A stretch of 64,000 nucleotides of DNA from Erythroxylum novogranatense (GCA_029891385.1 CM057225.1:78331887-78395886), one strand, 5' to 3'; positions 11,535 to 24,229 are shown, numbered from the stretch's first letter. Numbers and translations: made by a program. Notes: generated by a model from the sequence alone, not told the origin.

Positions 11535-14500
11535 TGTTGGCACCCCTCCCCGGTGAGTTGCGTGTCCGACGTCCTTTGTGACATCTGGGCGCGCATCTCA
11601 CGAGGGAGGAATTCCTCACCACGAAGGAAACCTCGAATTGAACTTAATTTAATATCATCCGAACAATACTTGATAAATTCACCCTAATTATCCTCAAGTA
11701 AAAATTTATTTGCTTAGGGTCCATAACGAAATCCGATGCTAAAATGAAATTCCATAACTTTAGGGCAAATAGAAACGAATCTCACTTCAATCGGATCTCT
11801 ATAGGTCACAAAATCGCCCAAAAACGGACTTATATCGAAACCCGTCACAAAATTGATTCTCTTTCGTAATGTCCGTAAAGTCCGACTAAAACCCGACACT
11901 CTCATTTTATCAAAAAGGGGTATGAATTTTTTTTCTGAAGATAATACTTCAAAAATCGTGCAAATCGGAGGTCAAACGGGGAAATTCCGAGCAAAAGAGT
12001 GAGAGAAAGGAAAAATTGGAAAAGAAAAAGAAAAAGGAAAAAGAAAACAGAAAAACGCCTAAATGACGTCGGAGGCGAGCAGGCACGCGGACGCTCGCGA
12101 TCGCGAGCGCCTCGCAGGGCGCCTCCAGGCCAAATTCAAATATTCTTATTATTATTATTTTTTTCAAAAACTGAAATAACTCTTAAACTTTGCAAACTTA
12201 TAACTTTTTACCCCGAAATCAAAATTTTGCAAAATTAGTGTCATTAGAAAGATAAAAGGGATTTCTACAACTTCCTAGAAGGATTTAAAAACTAATTGAG
12301 TCATTAAGAGAGTCATAAATGGCTTCAAAGTTACTGCTATTAACACTCAATTTCCCTACACAATGCTAAAATTTGAAAATTCATATCTTTTAGCACACAA
12401 ATGTAAAAATGACACATTTTACCTCATTGGAAAGATAAAAAGATGCTCTACAAGTTTCATGAAGGGTACAAAAATTAATTCAATCACTAAAGAGGGTAAA
12501 AACACACTCAAAGTTTCAGCCTATAAATTCTCCAATGGAACAGTAATTTTACCTAAATGAACAGTAACTATCAACATTCCCAACCTCATAACTTTTTATT
12601 CCTACCTCCAATAATTGCAAATCATACCTCATTTTAAAGATAGAAGGATAATCTACATTTTTCATGAAGAAAGAAAAAACCAGATCAGCCTCTAAGAGGG
12701 TGAAAAAGTCTTCTAAAGTTGCTGCACAATTTCAGCCCTCATCAACAGTAGCTGAAACCTTTCAACTCTCATAACTTTTTCATCTTAAGTCCGAATGTGA
12801 CAAAATTTATGTCATTGGAAAGATATAATCATGCACTACAATCTTTAAGAAGACCATCCAAACCAATTCAAGCTCTAAACCAGTCTAAAATCAAATGGAA
12901 ATTGCTGCCCAATTTCTGGAAAAATTGGACAGCACCTCCCCTATTTTACACCTAACCCAAATCTGCAATCCAATGCTACAACCTGCATAATAATTCAATA
13001 TTCAAAGGCAGCAACACACTCCTAAGCTTCTATATATTCTCAAATCACAAAGCAATCTTACTTCTAAGCATTTCTTCAATTCCAATCCATCAAGTTACAA
13101 GACTTCATTCTTTTCTTTTTATCACTATCAACCATACAACAATACATGTGTAAGAAACAAACACAAGATACATTTCAAATCAAAACTCTTACAAATATGC
13201 GGAATTAAATTCATACAAAGCTTTAGAGGGCATTTTGGCCCGATTACATCAAAAGTAGCAAAAATTACATAAAAGCTCAAAATGCGGCCTAAAGCCTGTT
13301 TTCTCAAAAACACAACTTCAAAGCAAAATTGTATCGGAGTTGCCTCAATCTCGATGCGGTGACTCAGTTTCTCGCCCAGTACCTGTGGAGGGGAAATGGG
13401 GGGTGAGTTCGACGGCTCATTGGGTGATAACTTAATAAACGAGCAATAAGCAAAAATCCATCATTCAATCATTCATTTATTTTCAAACAATATCCCATTA
13501 ATAAAACATTTCTCATTTCTCAAAGCGTTTTACAAAATTCATCACATCAACCATTTACAACTCAACCGATCACATAAGCACGAAGAAAAATGATTCGGTG
13601 GATCCGAAACAGAACGTACTACACATTTCATGAAAGCGTCATGTATAAGTCGTGACGAATAGAGTCCTTAAAGGAACTCCACGCCACTAACGGGCAAAGG
13701 GAGAAGCTTTATAATAGGCAGTGCACTGACTCGAAGGACCACCACAAATCTAAAGATAGCACATATTTCACACAATTTGAAAGTATTAGCCGTAACTGGC
13801 CTTACAAATCCATTTTCACATAATTGGCCAAAATGGCAAATCTTTTTCCGAAATCATAAATTCTCCGAAACCAATATTCAATCATTTCAACATGAATTCA
13901 CAATCAAAGAATTACATCTACAAATTAAACATATCACAGAAAGTACACTATTCACAAAAACAAAGTCATTGGAAAGCATCGATTATAAAAAGTTCAGTAA
14001 ACTTATTACTCAATTATTAAAGAATCACCCACCTTAATTCTTTTAACTTTAAGATTGATCCAAAAGCCTTGTTTCTTCCTCCCAATGCCTCAATTCACCT
14101 TCATTAAACATAATTATCCCATAAGCAATAGGAATAGCAAAATTCATAATCCTTAGGAAAGGACAACATGAAAGTAACTCCAAATAACTTTACCCATTCC
14201 TTATCTAAACTATTAACATCAAAACCTATCTAAAAACTCCATAAATTTCAAAATTCTCTTACCTTAAGGAAACCCACGATTTTGCTCTTTTTGTTCTAAT
14301 GGAAGTTTAAACTCCTCCTTTCCACTCTCTTCTTGCCTAAATCTCTTAAACCTCTCTTTTCCAACACATGAAAACCTAAGCTTCACTTCTCTTCTTCTTC
14401 CTCCTCTTCTTCTTCTTCAACCGAAAACTCCTTCTCTCTTTCTCTATAAATTTCGAAAATCTCTCTTATTCCTTGTAGTTTCGAAAGTTTCTAGTTTAAA

Positions 14501-14919
14501 AGCCAAAAGAACAAACCTTTCTAACTTAAAAACCTATACTAAAATGACATAGCTTCACTAAAGTATCCATATACAAGCTATTTTCATCTTCTCCTCCTCA
14601 CCATACGACAACCTCACTTTCTTCCCATTTAATTCATCACTTAAATCCTTCTTTCTTCATTTAATAACATGTAAAATGGGCTAAAAGCCCATCTTGATAA
14701 ACCTTAAGCCTTAAAACCTAAGCAAACTTCCTAATTTACCCTAACTCCATCTTATTCTTTTTAATTCTACCAACTTATTAAAACTCTAATTTAACTAAAT
14801 CCTTTCAATTTTTAATCATTAACGAATCACTAAAATTCCAAATTATTCTAACTAAAAGAAATTATCAATCTAAACCTCAAAATAAATCAAATATGCTTAA
14901 TGCGAATCAGGGCCCAACA
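11535..14919 (-). mobile_element. Solo LTR C (minus), 3.4 kb, nested in solo LTR A
   Basis: Ends TGTTGGCACCCC...GGGCCCAACA with a perfect TSD TCTTA (11530-11534 and 14920-14924). On the minus strand it starts TGTTGGGCCC, like the Tekay LTR. It has a TATA-like CTATAAATTTC complement near 14445, a purine-rich leader, an AGCTCACCCCC-type block near 13400, four spaced copies of the LTR module at 12240-12860, and an 18-bp GC palindrome at 12092-12109. Frames at 11714-11905, 11949-12238 and 13777-14037 are chance frames inside it. Confidence 0.87.
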
Positions 14920-14924
14920 TCTTA

Positions 14925-15121
14925 CTTCAAAATAAACTGGAGACTTAGAGCTACAATTTTCTTGAAGAGGTCATATGGTGTTTATGGTGATTGACCTGTG
15001 TGGGCCACCACCCTTGTGGGATGATGGTAAATGAAGGTTCATGGAAATAACCCTACAAGGAAACCTGCTCACGCTTTATGACTCCGGAACGATAGTTGGG
15101 CTCCGAAAATGGGGTCCAACA
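14925..15121 (+). repeat. 3' end of solo LTR A
   Basis: Resumes after solo LTR C with a block (TAAACTGGAGACTTAGAGC) that corresponds to TAAACTAGAGACATAAACC in the Tekay LTR, then ends GGGGTCCAACA. This alignment is what fixes the right end of C at 14919 rather than 15121. Confidence 0.75.
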
Positions 15122-16320
15122 CGCTTCTTCAAATTAGTATGCAATTTGTTTTCCCTCAAGACACCAAATACACTATGAAGTGATCTAAGTACTCCTCTTT
15201 TGACTTGTTATAGATAAGCATATCATCAAAGTACACAACCACAAACTTACTTAAAAAAGGTTTAAGCACCTGATTCATCAACCTCACAAAAGTTCTAGGA
15301 GCATTAGTTAACCTAAAAAACTCATTAACTATTCATAAAACCTATCTTTAGTCCTAAGTGTAATTTTCCACTCATCCCCAAGCCTAATTGGAATTTGATA
15401 ATAACCATTCTTGAGATCAATCTTAAAAAAGATCACTACTACTCTTAATTGATCTAATATATCACCTAACCTTAGGATAGGAATTTTATACCCAATAGTA
15501 ATCTTGTTAATGGATCAATTATCCACACATATCCTTTAACTACCATCTTTTTTAGGTGTAAGTAAAGCAAGAACAACACATAAGCTCATACTCTCTCTAA
15601 TATGCCCCTCTCCTAATCAACTCTTCTGCTTTCTCCCTCAAGATCTCATTCACCTTTGGACTTATATGGTAATAAGGTAAGTTAGGTAAACTAGCCCTAA
15701 GAGCCAAATTAATGTGGTGTTGGATATCTCTCATGGGAGTTAATCCATTAAGTAGCTCATTGAGTATTACATGTATAAATTATTTTAAAATTTGCTTCCC
15801 TTCTAAAGTAATCTCATCTTCTCCCTTTTCTTTCTTGTCTTCCTCTTTTGATATCAACAATTATGCCTACCTCATTTCTTTCATCTCACTTGTAAAACTT
15901 CCCCTATTATTTTCCAATTCTAATAATGGCTTCATTATCCCACTAAGTATGATGACTCTTTTTTCACCTATAGGTATTAACTTATAGTTTACACCATTCT
16001 TCACAATTCAATAAATATTCTCCCTACCCGAGTGATATGCATCCATATCATATTGCCATGGTATACCCATCAAAATTTCACATACATCAATATAAAAACA
16101 TCATAATAATGTTCATCTGAGTATTTACAAATAGAGAATGGGACCTTACACCTTTCCATGACATGGATATCACCAATGATTATAATCCATACGTTGCTAC
16201 TAGGTTAGGGTGAGGCTCAGTTGGTAACTTTAGCTTCTTAACCACTAATTTACTATTGGTATTTTCTTGGCTACTTGCATCAATGATCATCTCACAAAGA
16301 TTTCCTTATACTATGCCCTT
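15122..16320 (-). pseudogene. Decayed protease-to-RT segment of the old gypsy element
   Basis: Minus-strand reading gives a Ty3 reverse transcriptase with several stops. A linker resembling [19 protein letters not shown] is followed by LALLTPKKDGS, then KIDLKNGYYQI, then [15 protein letters not shown]. The YFDD region survives only as [11 protein letters not shown] with damage, and the segment ends with RENKLHTNLKK at 15127. It continues at 4753 after removal of solo LTR A. Protease or linker sequence further right (15700-16300) is too decayed to place. The 91-residue plus frame at 15712-15987 is antisense to this and is not a gene. Confidence 0.7.
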
Positions 16321-19300
16321 TGTTGGGCCCCGAAAAAAAAATTTATTTGAATTAATTATTTATTGATTTATGGATTTATTCGTTAATTATTTTTATGTTG
16401 GGCTTGGAAATTAGAAGTTGGGACTTTAAATGAAGGCTTGGACCTAATATTGGAAAGTATGGGCTTTAGGAATGAATGAATAAGAAGAAGGAGAATTAGA
16501 AATTAATGGATGATGTGTAGTGGGCTTGTAGAAGGAGGAGAGCCCAATAGAGTTGCTTGTGAGTTATAAGAAGGAGAGCTCTAAAACTATATAGTTTTGG
16601 GAGGAGGGCTTTAAGTTGAGATATATAAAAGAGTTAAAGAGTTAAGTTATTAGAGAAGAGAAGTAGCAAAGTGTCGTAAGTCACTTGAAGGAAGAAAGTT
16701 AAAAACGTGAGCTAGCAAGGAGAGGAGAGCTTCGGCCAAGAGAGCAAGGGAGAGCCGTAGGAGGCTTGGAGGAAAGAAGAAAGAAGAAGAAAGAAGGAGA
16801 AAAAGAGAAGAAATCTTCTTGTGAGAGGTAAGTTCTACCTTTGCTTAAGCTAGGTTTAAGAATGGTGTAAGATGGAAGTTAGGGTTTGTGTAGAGATTGA
16901 AGAAAGATAGAGAGAAAGGTGAGATCTATGGAGTTTGGTGACTTTTAAGCTAAGGTCTTGGGCATTCTAGCTTAAATGACTTATGGGTAGGTTAGGTTTA
17001 AAGTATACTCTTATTTTGCTTGATTTTTATGAATGCTATGCTTTCTTTTAGAATATAAATAGTGAATGAAGTATGTTTGATTGAAGGAAATCAAGAGAAC
17101 CCCACTCAAGACAAGGAGGAAGGGCAATCTTGAATTCGGATACCGACGATAGGTGGGTAACATTTTTATAGTTGTTGTGTAATGGGCAAATGCCTTATGT
17201 GTGCTATCTTTGTTAAAATGTGTGTATATTGAAAGTGTATTTCCATTGCTTTGAATGAAAAGTATGAAACTATGATGATTTGAAAGAATGAAAGAAACAT
17301 AAAATGCTAGTCTTGTGCTTGAATATGTGAGCATAAGTTGGTTGTGATTGGGCAAGAGAGAACCTATTTCGATAGTCACGTGCACGTTGACCCCCCTAGC
17401 CTTCTCCCGGCTGCCTGCTTAAGGCTTACGAGATCTGAAAATGGACTCATCGTGTTTACAGTAAACTTCAGTCTTCGTCGTGTTTATGGAACTCTCGAGC
17501 CAATTGTGTGCATTTCATTGTTTAATTATGTTTATGATGCATAACATGTGTATTTAATTGCAAGAGGATTCCATGTTATGCCTTATGTGATGAGTTGAGT
17601 TAATTGTGATTTATGTGACAAAGTTGAGTACTTCAGCATACTATGTAAATTGCTAATGCTTTGGATTGATAATTGTGTGTTGTGTGGCTCATTACCCGAT
17701 GGCTATAAACATGTTAGCCACTGAACCATGTTAGCTCACCCCATTCTCCCTCCTCAGGTACAAATTCAAGTTGAGAGCTGAACCTTGCAAAATGCTTCGG
17801 GCATCGCTCCAAGAAATTTAGCTACTTTTGTATTAAGTTAGTAACTAGCTTTTGGAATAGCTTTGTAAGCGTATTGATCATTGAGCATCTCATCTTTTGT
17901 ATTTTGTACTTGATCTTGATGAATATACCAATATGTAACCAAAGCTATGCATGAATCCTTGTTATGATTTGAAAAGAGTATGAGAGCTCCAATACTCTCT
18001 TGTCATGTGTTGATGTTGATTTGTGTACTGTGTATGGCCTTGAAATAGTGTGTATGAGTATTATTAATTGTTGAGTTACTAATGAGTTTGCCTTGAGAGA
18101 GCTCGCTGGAAATGTGCCAAGGATTTGTGAGTTGTGGAAGTTTCTGCAAATTCTGGGTAGGTTGTGTTTTCTGCAGTTTCTGTGTTGTTATAGGTCAATT
18201 GGGATTTTTTAGACTCCTTGTGAGTGATAGGTGAGCTGTAGAGCTCTCCCAGGAGGTTTTATGAGTTATTTATGATGTGTTAAATTGGTAGGTGTGGTTG
18301 TTAGAATTAAATGCTGGTGCTGTCAAATTGATAGATCTTAGGCTGAAGCTTCGAGTCCACTTTTGACCCTTACAGAGTTGGAATATAGGTCGGTGATCTT
18401 CATGAAAGTCGTAGATAATTCTTTTACCTTTCCATAGACACTAAGTTTGTTAAATTCGGAGTTCTGCGTCAAAAGTTATGTTGGTCACAAGTTCTGGTAC
18501 TGTTGGTGGAGAGCTAGTCGATCTGTCTTAGTGAGAACTTTTGATTTCTTTAGAGTCCGAGCTTGCTGGTGAGTCCTTCTTGAAAACTGTAGATTTTTCT
18601 TCTAGCTTTTCAACGCTTCCAACAGTGTCTGATTTGGAACTTGGAGTCAAAAATTATGAGGGTTAGAAGTTAGATAGGTCAGGCCGTAGGGCAGGTCGCC
18701 CAGGCGCTCGCTGGCCCATGCGGGCGAGCGCCATGCCGAGCTCTTGCGAGCGATTGGGGTCAATTTCTGGCTGACCGACCCCTCTTCCTTCTTTTGGCCA
18801 TAACTTTTTGTGTAGACCTCCGATCGACCTCATTTTTGAAGCGATGGATTCCTAAGAGATTTTTCTATCTTTCCACACTTGATTTATCAGTTTTTATTTT
18901 AAATTGAAAAAGGTGGTTTGAAACCAAGTGTGGAGGTCGGCTGATTAAGTCTGAATATACTTTACTAATTTTAAAATATCTGGAGCTAGAGAGCTCGGAT
19001 CGAAGCGATTCTTGTTTTAAATTAAACTAGAGACATAAACCTACAAGTTTTGTGAAGGAGCCGACTGACAAATAAGCTTTTAAGATTTTAAAATTCTGAC
19101 CTGAATTCGATAGTGCTCAGTTTTGACTGTTTTTCTTTGAAATAGTATTTTAACCATAACTTCTTCATTTCTAATCCGAATTGAGCGTTTTCAGTGGCGT
19201 TGGAATCGTGAAAGCATAAGGAACATATTTTCTTAAAAAGCCTATCCAACTTTTCTATTGCAAGTTTCCCCTATTGTGGTGAGTTATGGGTCTTCTATGC

Positions 19301-19352
19301 TTATGTGTGCTTGTGTGGTCCGAATGTTGGACCTCGGCGATGGGGTCCAACA
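16321..19352 (+). repeat. 5' LTR of the Tekay-type element
   Basis: 3032 bp, TGTTGGGCCCC...GGGGTCCAACA. A TATA-like ATATATAAAAG lies near 16620, followed by a purine-rich leader. A GC-rich inverted repeat (GGCGCTCGC at 18703-18711, GCGAGCGCC at 18724-18732) lies about 620 bases from the 3' end. Frames conserved with the other LTR (17338-17544 and antisense 17011-17385) show no protein similarity. Confidence 0.95.
16619..16630 (+). promoter_or_regulatory. Putative LTR TATA box
   Basis: GATATATAAAAGAG about 300 bases into the LTR, followed by purine-rich sequence; the same box occurs near 24530 in the 3' LTR. It is inferred from position and sequence only. Confidence 0.5.
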
Positions 19353-19357
19353 TTGTT

Positions 19358-19369
19358 TGGTATCAGAGC
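19358..19369 (+). other. Primer binding site (initiator Met-tRNA type)
   Basis: TGGTATCAGAGC, five bases after the 5' LTR, is the standard plant Ty3/Ty1 minus-strand primer site complementary to the 3' end of initiator methionine tRNA. Confidence 0.9.
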
Positions 19370-19529
19370 TTAGGTTTCACTCCTAGGCTTTTTTTGTGAT
19401 ATATGATTAAATGTTTACATTATGAATTGATGGTTTGCATTAAGTGACATGCATCTCATGCATACATATAGGAACTAAGATTAAAAAGAAATGTAGCTAA
19501 TTAGTAAATGTTTTCATTGAAGGAGTAAG

Positions 19530-20690
19530 ATGCCACCTCGTAGAAGGACACGAGGAGTTATGCAAGGTTCTATTGCACCTGACTCTCCACTGAGAGAGGA
19601 GAGCACGGATGAGTCCGTAGCCCCAGGAGTGGCTGAGGCCCCTCTAGGGCAAAGTAGTGAGTCCCTTCAATCTCAGACTCAGCAGTCGTCTAGTCAGTCT
19701 GAGCAAGTGCCTGCTTTTGATCCGAGATTGTTCCAGGCATTTGCCCAAGCATTTGTTCAGGCTATGGGTCAAATGCCACAGGCTTCTAGTTCGGCCCCAG
19801 CTAAGAGGGGGAGACAGTTTGACAAGCTAAGGAAGTATGGAGCGGTGGATTTCTATGGGACCACGGATCCTGAAGAAGCTGAGACTTGGTTGAGGAAGAC
19901 CGAAAGGGTCTTGGATCAGATGGAGTGCGAGGATGATGAGAGAGTGGTTTATGCTGCCAGTTTGCTTCAGGGTGATGCCTTGCATTGGTGGGAGACTATG
20001 CCAGGGAGTCAGATGAGACCAGTAGGATTGACATGGGGAGACTTCCTGACTGTGTACAGGAAGAAGTATCTGTCTGAGGTATACATTCAGTAGAAGTAGA
20101 GAGAGTTTCTGAGTCTCACCCAGAGGGAGATGACTGTTGCTGAATATGAGCGCCGGTTTATGCAGTTGTCGAGGTATGCTTCAAAGTTGATGTTCAGTGA
20201 GGCTGCTAAGTGCCACCGATTTGAGTCGGGTTTGCATCTCGCCATCAGAGAGAAGGTAGTGGTGCAGAATTTTCTGATTTTCAGCAGCTGGTTGAAGCGG
20301 CTCTGAAGGTTGAGAACATTAAAAACATCAAGAGTGCAGTTAGCGAAAGAGGAAGGAAGAGAGCGATTCAGAGGGAGGTGGTACTTATACCCGAGAGAAG
20401 TGCTGAACCTTTCTGTGCGATCGAGGAGAGGAGCACTGGTGGGAGTCGGCTTGACCGATGAGGACTTCTCTGCTTTCTCACCAAGCCTCAATAGTGGCTA
20501 GCAGAGAAGAGGAGATGGGAGAGGCCACCTCTTCCTAAGTGTGAGCACTGTGGGTATCTCCATAGAGGAGAATGTCGCAGATTGACAGAGCATGCTTCAA
20601 TTGTGGGCGAAAGGACACATAGCTAAGCAGTGTCCTAAGCCGGATAAAAGAGAGGGATCACAGATGCAAGCTTCCGTATGACGAGGCGGT
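19530..20690 (+). pseudogene. Tekay-type gag (broken)
   Basis: The frame opens at the first good ATG (MPPRRRTRG) after the primer site. It carries a Q/S-rich N-terminal region and then the gag core with EAETWLRKTERVLDQ and GDALHWWETM, typical of plant chromovirus gag. Two in-frame TAG codons (20091-20093 and 20097-20099) interrupt it. The reading then continues through TVAEYERRFMQLSRYA, is thrown out of frame near 20270, and ends in a CCHC zinc knuckle (CFNCGR...GHIAKQC, 20593-20634) that is itself split by a one-base shift. No functional capsid protein is expected. The 134-residue minus frame at 20087-20491 is an antisense shadow. Confidence 0.9.
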
Positions 20691-21128
20691 GGGACGTAAA
20701 GCTATGACTAAGTGGGTAGCTCTGGTGTACTAAGAGAGCTTATCCTCCAGACAGATCCAGGGCAAGCACCACCAGAGTGTTTGCTATGACTCGAGAGGAG
20801 GCGAGACCGCCCGTAAGTGGTAACGGATATGATTAAACTGCTTGATGTTGATGTTCTTGTTTTGATTGATCCGAGTTCTACCCACTCTTTTGTCTTGTCG
20901 GGTAATCAGATATGGTAAAGTCTTGAGCCCATTGGATACTCTGCGATGGTGAGTACTCCGATCGGCCGGTTTATTGTTTTCACTCAAGTGTATAGAGACT
21001 GTGAGATAGAGATTAGTGGAGGAAAGTTTGTGGTGGATTTGATGCCTTTGAAGATGGGAGGATTGGATGTGATCCTAGGTATGGATACCCTAGAGAAGTA
21101 CCATGCCAACTTAGACTGCGCAAGGTAA
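20690..21128 (+). pseudogene. Tekay-type aspartic protease (broken)
   Basis: The retropepsin-like domain is visible as LIDPSSTHSFV (20862-20892), then VYRDCEIEISGGKFVVDLMP and [20 protein letters not shown]. In related elements the catalytic triplet is usually DSG or DPG. Here the third residue is Ser (AGT, 20874-20876), a change explainable by G to A. Stops precede the domain and a TAA closes it at 21126-21128, where the frame also shifts before RT. Confidence 0.85.
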
Positions 21129-21129
21129 G

Positions 21130-22685
21130 ATGGGATTTGAGCTAGAGGATGGCAGCAGAGTGGTATTTATGGGAGATAGGAAAGTCAGTTCGCCTCGGAT
21201 TGTTTCGGCTATGACAGCAGAGAGACTGATGAGTACGGGTAGTGAAGCGTTTTTGGCCTATGTGTTAGACACGGAGGCAGATAGAGGGAGGTTGGAGGAT
21301 ATTCCTGTAGTTAGGGAATGCCCGGATGTCTTTCCCGAGGAATTGCCAGGACTACCTCCTCCTAGAGAAATTGAGTTTCCTGTTGAGCTTCTTCTAGGTA
21401 CTACGCCGATTTCAATTCCGTCTTACCGAATGGCTCCGACAGAATTGAAGGAGCTTAAGGAGCAATTGGAGGATCTTTTAGAGAAGGGTTACATTAGGCC
21501 GAGCTCTTCACCTTGGGGAGCTCCGGCTCTCTTTGTGAAGAAGAAAGATGGGTCGTTGCGGATGTGTGTGGATTATAGGAAACCGAATCATGCCACCGTT
21601 AAGAACAGATATCCGCTCCCGCGCATAGATGATTTGTTTGATCAATTGCAAGGGGTGAGAGTCTTTTTCAAGATAGATTTGAGATCGGGTTACCATCAGT
21701 TGAGGATTAAAGAGACCGATGTGTCAAAGACTGCTTTTAGGACGAGGTATAGCCACTTTGAGTTTTTGGTTATGCCTTTCGGGTTAACGAATGCTCCTGC
21801 AGTCTTTATGGATTTGATGAATAGAGTTTTCAAGTCTTTCCTAGATCAATTTATCATTGTCTTTATTGATGATATATTGGTCTATTCTAAGAGTGATGAG
21901 GAGCACGAGGATCATTTGAGGGTTGCTTTGGAGACTTTGAGAAAGAATGAGCTGTATGCCAAATTCGATAAGTGCGAATTTTGGTTAAGGGAAGTAGTAT
22001 TTCTCGGGCATATGATTTCAGAGCGTGGAGTGTAGGTGGATCCACAAAAGATAGAGGTTGTGGTTAAATGGGAAGCACCTAAGAATGTGGCTGAAGTGAG
22101 AAGTTTCTTAGGATTAGTTGGATATTACAGGAGGTTCGTAGAGGGCTTTTCTTTGATAGTCGCCCACTTTCCAAATTGACGAGAGAATCGAAATTTGAGT
22201 GGGTGAGGAATGCCGAGCGCTTTGAGGAATTGAAGAATAGGCTTACTATCGCACCGATTTTGACATTACCCTATGGTGATGATGGATACATTGGTACAAA
22301 GGACGCCTCGTGGAAGGGTTTAGGATGTGTATTGATGCGAGGAGAGAAAGTGATTGCCTATGCTTCTAGGCAATTGAAGCCTTATGAGATGAACTACCCT
22401 ATTCATGATTTGGAGTTGACTGCTATTATTTTCACATTGAAGATTTGGAGACACTACTTGTATGGAGTTACAACTAGAGTATTTACGGACCATAAGAGCC
22501 TTAAGTACTTGTTGACTCAGAAAGAGCTTAATTTGAGGCAGAGGCGATGGTTGGAGTTATTAAAAGATTATGATTTGGTGATAGACTACCATCCGGGGAA
22601 AGCTAATGTGGTAGCTAATGCATTGAGTAGGAAGTCCACTATGGCACATGTGGAGACAAATGTACCTTCCTCGTCAAGGAATTAG
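21130..22685 (+). pseudogene. Tekay-type reverse transcriptase and RNase H (broken)
   Basis: RT is nearly complete from 21130 to 22032. It has the linker [61 protein letters not shown] and the catalytic FIDD (GATGAT at 21868-21873). A TAG at 22033-22035 interrupts it after SERGV. The reading resumes with VDPQKIE and [18 protein letters not shown] and shifts frame near 22160. RNase H then follows: [13 protein letters not shown] (first acidic residue in KDAS), [15 protein letters not shown] and ANALSRK. A TAG at 22683-22685 and a further shift follow. Confidence 0.92.
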
Positions 22686-23800
22686 CCAGACTTGATGTGA
22701 CACTGAGGCAAGTTGAGCCTGACTGTATTTTGGCAAATTTCAGAGTGAGACCAGTGTTGAGGGGGAAGATCAAAGAATTGCAGAAACGGGATTAGTACTT
22801 GAGTAAGCTTAGAGCAGAGATAAAAGATGGCAAGCCCTCTGATGTAGAGGTAAAGGAAGATGGATTGATGGTTATGGGTGACAGATTGTGTGTTCCAGAT
22901 GTGTTAGAGTTGAAGGATGAGATCCTTGATGAAGCGCATAACGCTCCTTATGCAATGTACCCAAGGAGTTCTAAGATGTATCGGGATTTGAAAGAGCATT
23001 TTTGGTGGAAAGGAATGAGGAAAGATGTGGCAGAGTATGCTAGAAGATGTTCAGTGTGTCAGCAAGTTAAAGCTAAACACCAAGCACCTTCAGGCAAGCT
23101 TAATCCTTTGTCGATTCCGGAATGGAAATGGGAGAAGATTACTATAGATTTTCTAATGGGATTACCGAGGACTAGCAAGAAGCATGACGCTATATGGGTG
23201 ATTGTGGATAGGCTGACTAAGTCAGCACACTTCTTGCCAATTCGACAGACAGATTCTTTGAATGTTTTGGCTAAGAAGTATGTGGACGAGGTGATCAGAC
23301 TTCATGGGATTCTAAGTTCGATAGTGTCTGATAGGGATCCTAGGTTTACCTCCAGATTTTGGGAAAGTTTGCAGGAGGCTCTGGGGACTCGATTGCACTT
23401 TAGTAAAGCTTTCCATCCCCAGACTGATGGACAATCGGAGAGGACAATTCGAACTTTGGAGGCTATGTTGAGAGCTTGCGCGTTGGATTTCAAAGGTTCG
23501 TGGGATGATCACCTACCTTTGATTGAGTTTGCTTACAATAATTCCTACCACTCGGGAATTCAGATGGCACCTTATGAGGCTTTGTATGGTAGGAGATGCA
23601 AGACTCCTATATGTTGGGATGAGGAAGGTGAGAGGAAGCTTGTAGGACCTGAGTTAGTGCAGGTTACTGTGGATAAAGTAAAGTTAGTAAAGCAGAGGCT
23701 TAAAGCAGCCCAAGATAGGATGAAGAGCTTCACAGATGCCCATAAGAAAGAGATGGAGTTTGAAGTGGGTGAGAAGGTGTTTCTTAGAGCTTCTCCATAG
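22680..23800 (+). pseudogene. Tekay-type integrase (broken)
   Basis: The N-terminal zinc-binding domain reads AHNAPYAMYPRSSKMY and then CSVCQQVK. The second His of the HHCC set, normally in MHP, is Tyr here (TAC, 22958-22960), a C to T change. The catalytic core keeps ITIDFLMGLPR, IVSDRDPRFTSRFW and HPQTDGQSERTIRTLE, so the DDE residues are present. A TAG just before YLSKL (near 22796) and a TAG at 23798-23800, in place of Trp or Met in a motif usually read SPWKG or SPMKG, break the frame. The antisense frames at 23302-23868 are shadows. Confidence 0.92.
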
Positions 23801-24229
23801 AAAGGTGTTTTGAGGTTTGGCAAGAAGGGCAAGCTTAGCCCGCGGTACATAGGCCCATATGAGATCATTGAGAGGATCAGGCCTTTGGCTTATAAGCTAG
23901 ATTTGCCATTGGAGTTATCTAAGATTCATAATGTGTTCCATGTATCGATGCTGAGGAAGTATAGATCGAATCCTTCGCATATAGTTCAACCTTCAGAGGT
24001 TCAGTTGAGAGAGGATTTGACTTATGAGGAACAACCAGTGGAGATCTTGGATTCCAAGGAAAAAGTGTCAAGGAACAAGATTGTGAAGCTAGTTGAGGTC
24101 TTATGGAGGAACCATTCGACTGAAGAGGCTACTTGGGAGCCTTTGGAAGCCATGAGGGAGAAATATCCCTACCTCTTCATGGATTCAGGTAAGGATTTCG
24201 ATGACGAAATTCTTTTAGGAGGGGAGAAT
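23801..24229 (+). pseudogene. Integrase C-terminus and chromodomain of the Tekay-type element
   Basis: Continues the integrase frame after the TAG. GKLSPRYIGPYEIIERI and NVFHVSMLRKY form the GPY/F module. A chromodomain-like segment follows: EEQPVEILDSKEK, VEVLWRNHSTEEATWE and MREKYPYLF. Chromodomains are thought to steer such elements to marked chromatin. The frame runs through the polypurine tract and stops 36 bases into the 3' LTR (24263-24265). Confidence 0.9.
24216..24229 (+). other. Polypurine tract of the Tekay-type element
   Basis: TAGGAGGGGAGAAT immediately before TGTTGGG of the 3' LTR; this is the expected plus-strand primer. Confidence 0.85.

Larger units (their letters stand above)
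4754..15121 (+). mobile_element. Solo LTR A (plus), carrying nested solo LTRs B and C
   Basis: Ends TGTTGGCCC...GGGGTCCAACA, with TSD CACTT (4749-4753) and CGCTT (15122-15126), one transition apart. Subtracting B and C with one TSD each leaves about 2775 bases, close to the 3-kb Tekay LTRs further right, with the same internal order: a purine-rich stretch, a block AGTGGCATGGAGCTCC, a block AGCTCACCCCC, and the CCAACA end. No internal region or second LTR remains, so this is a recombination remnant. It sits inside the RT frame of the old gypsy element, and the RT reading rejoins across it (NLKK on the right, CTFM on the left). Confidence 0.85.

Noticed and set aside
11535..15121. A solo LTR from TGTTGGCACC to GGGGTCCAACA
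   Set aside because: No TSD fits these ends. Ending at 14919 gives a perfect TCTTA duplication, and the remaining piece aligns to the 3' end of solo LTR A.
17011..17385. 124-residue minus frame in the Tekay 5' LTR
   Set aside because: Antisense in the LTR, and the corresponding frame in the 3' LTR is split.
17338..17544. 68-residue frame conserved in both Tekay LTRs (also 25246-25452)
   Set aside because: Conserved only because the LTRs are near-identical; no domain, and it lies in non-coding LTR sequence.
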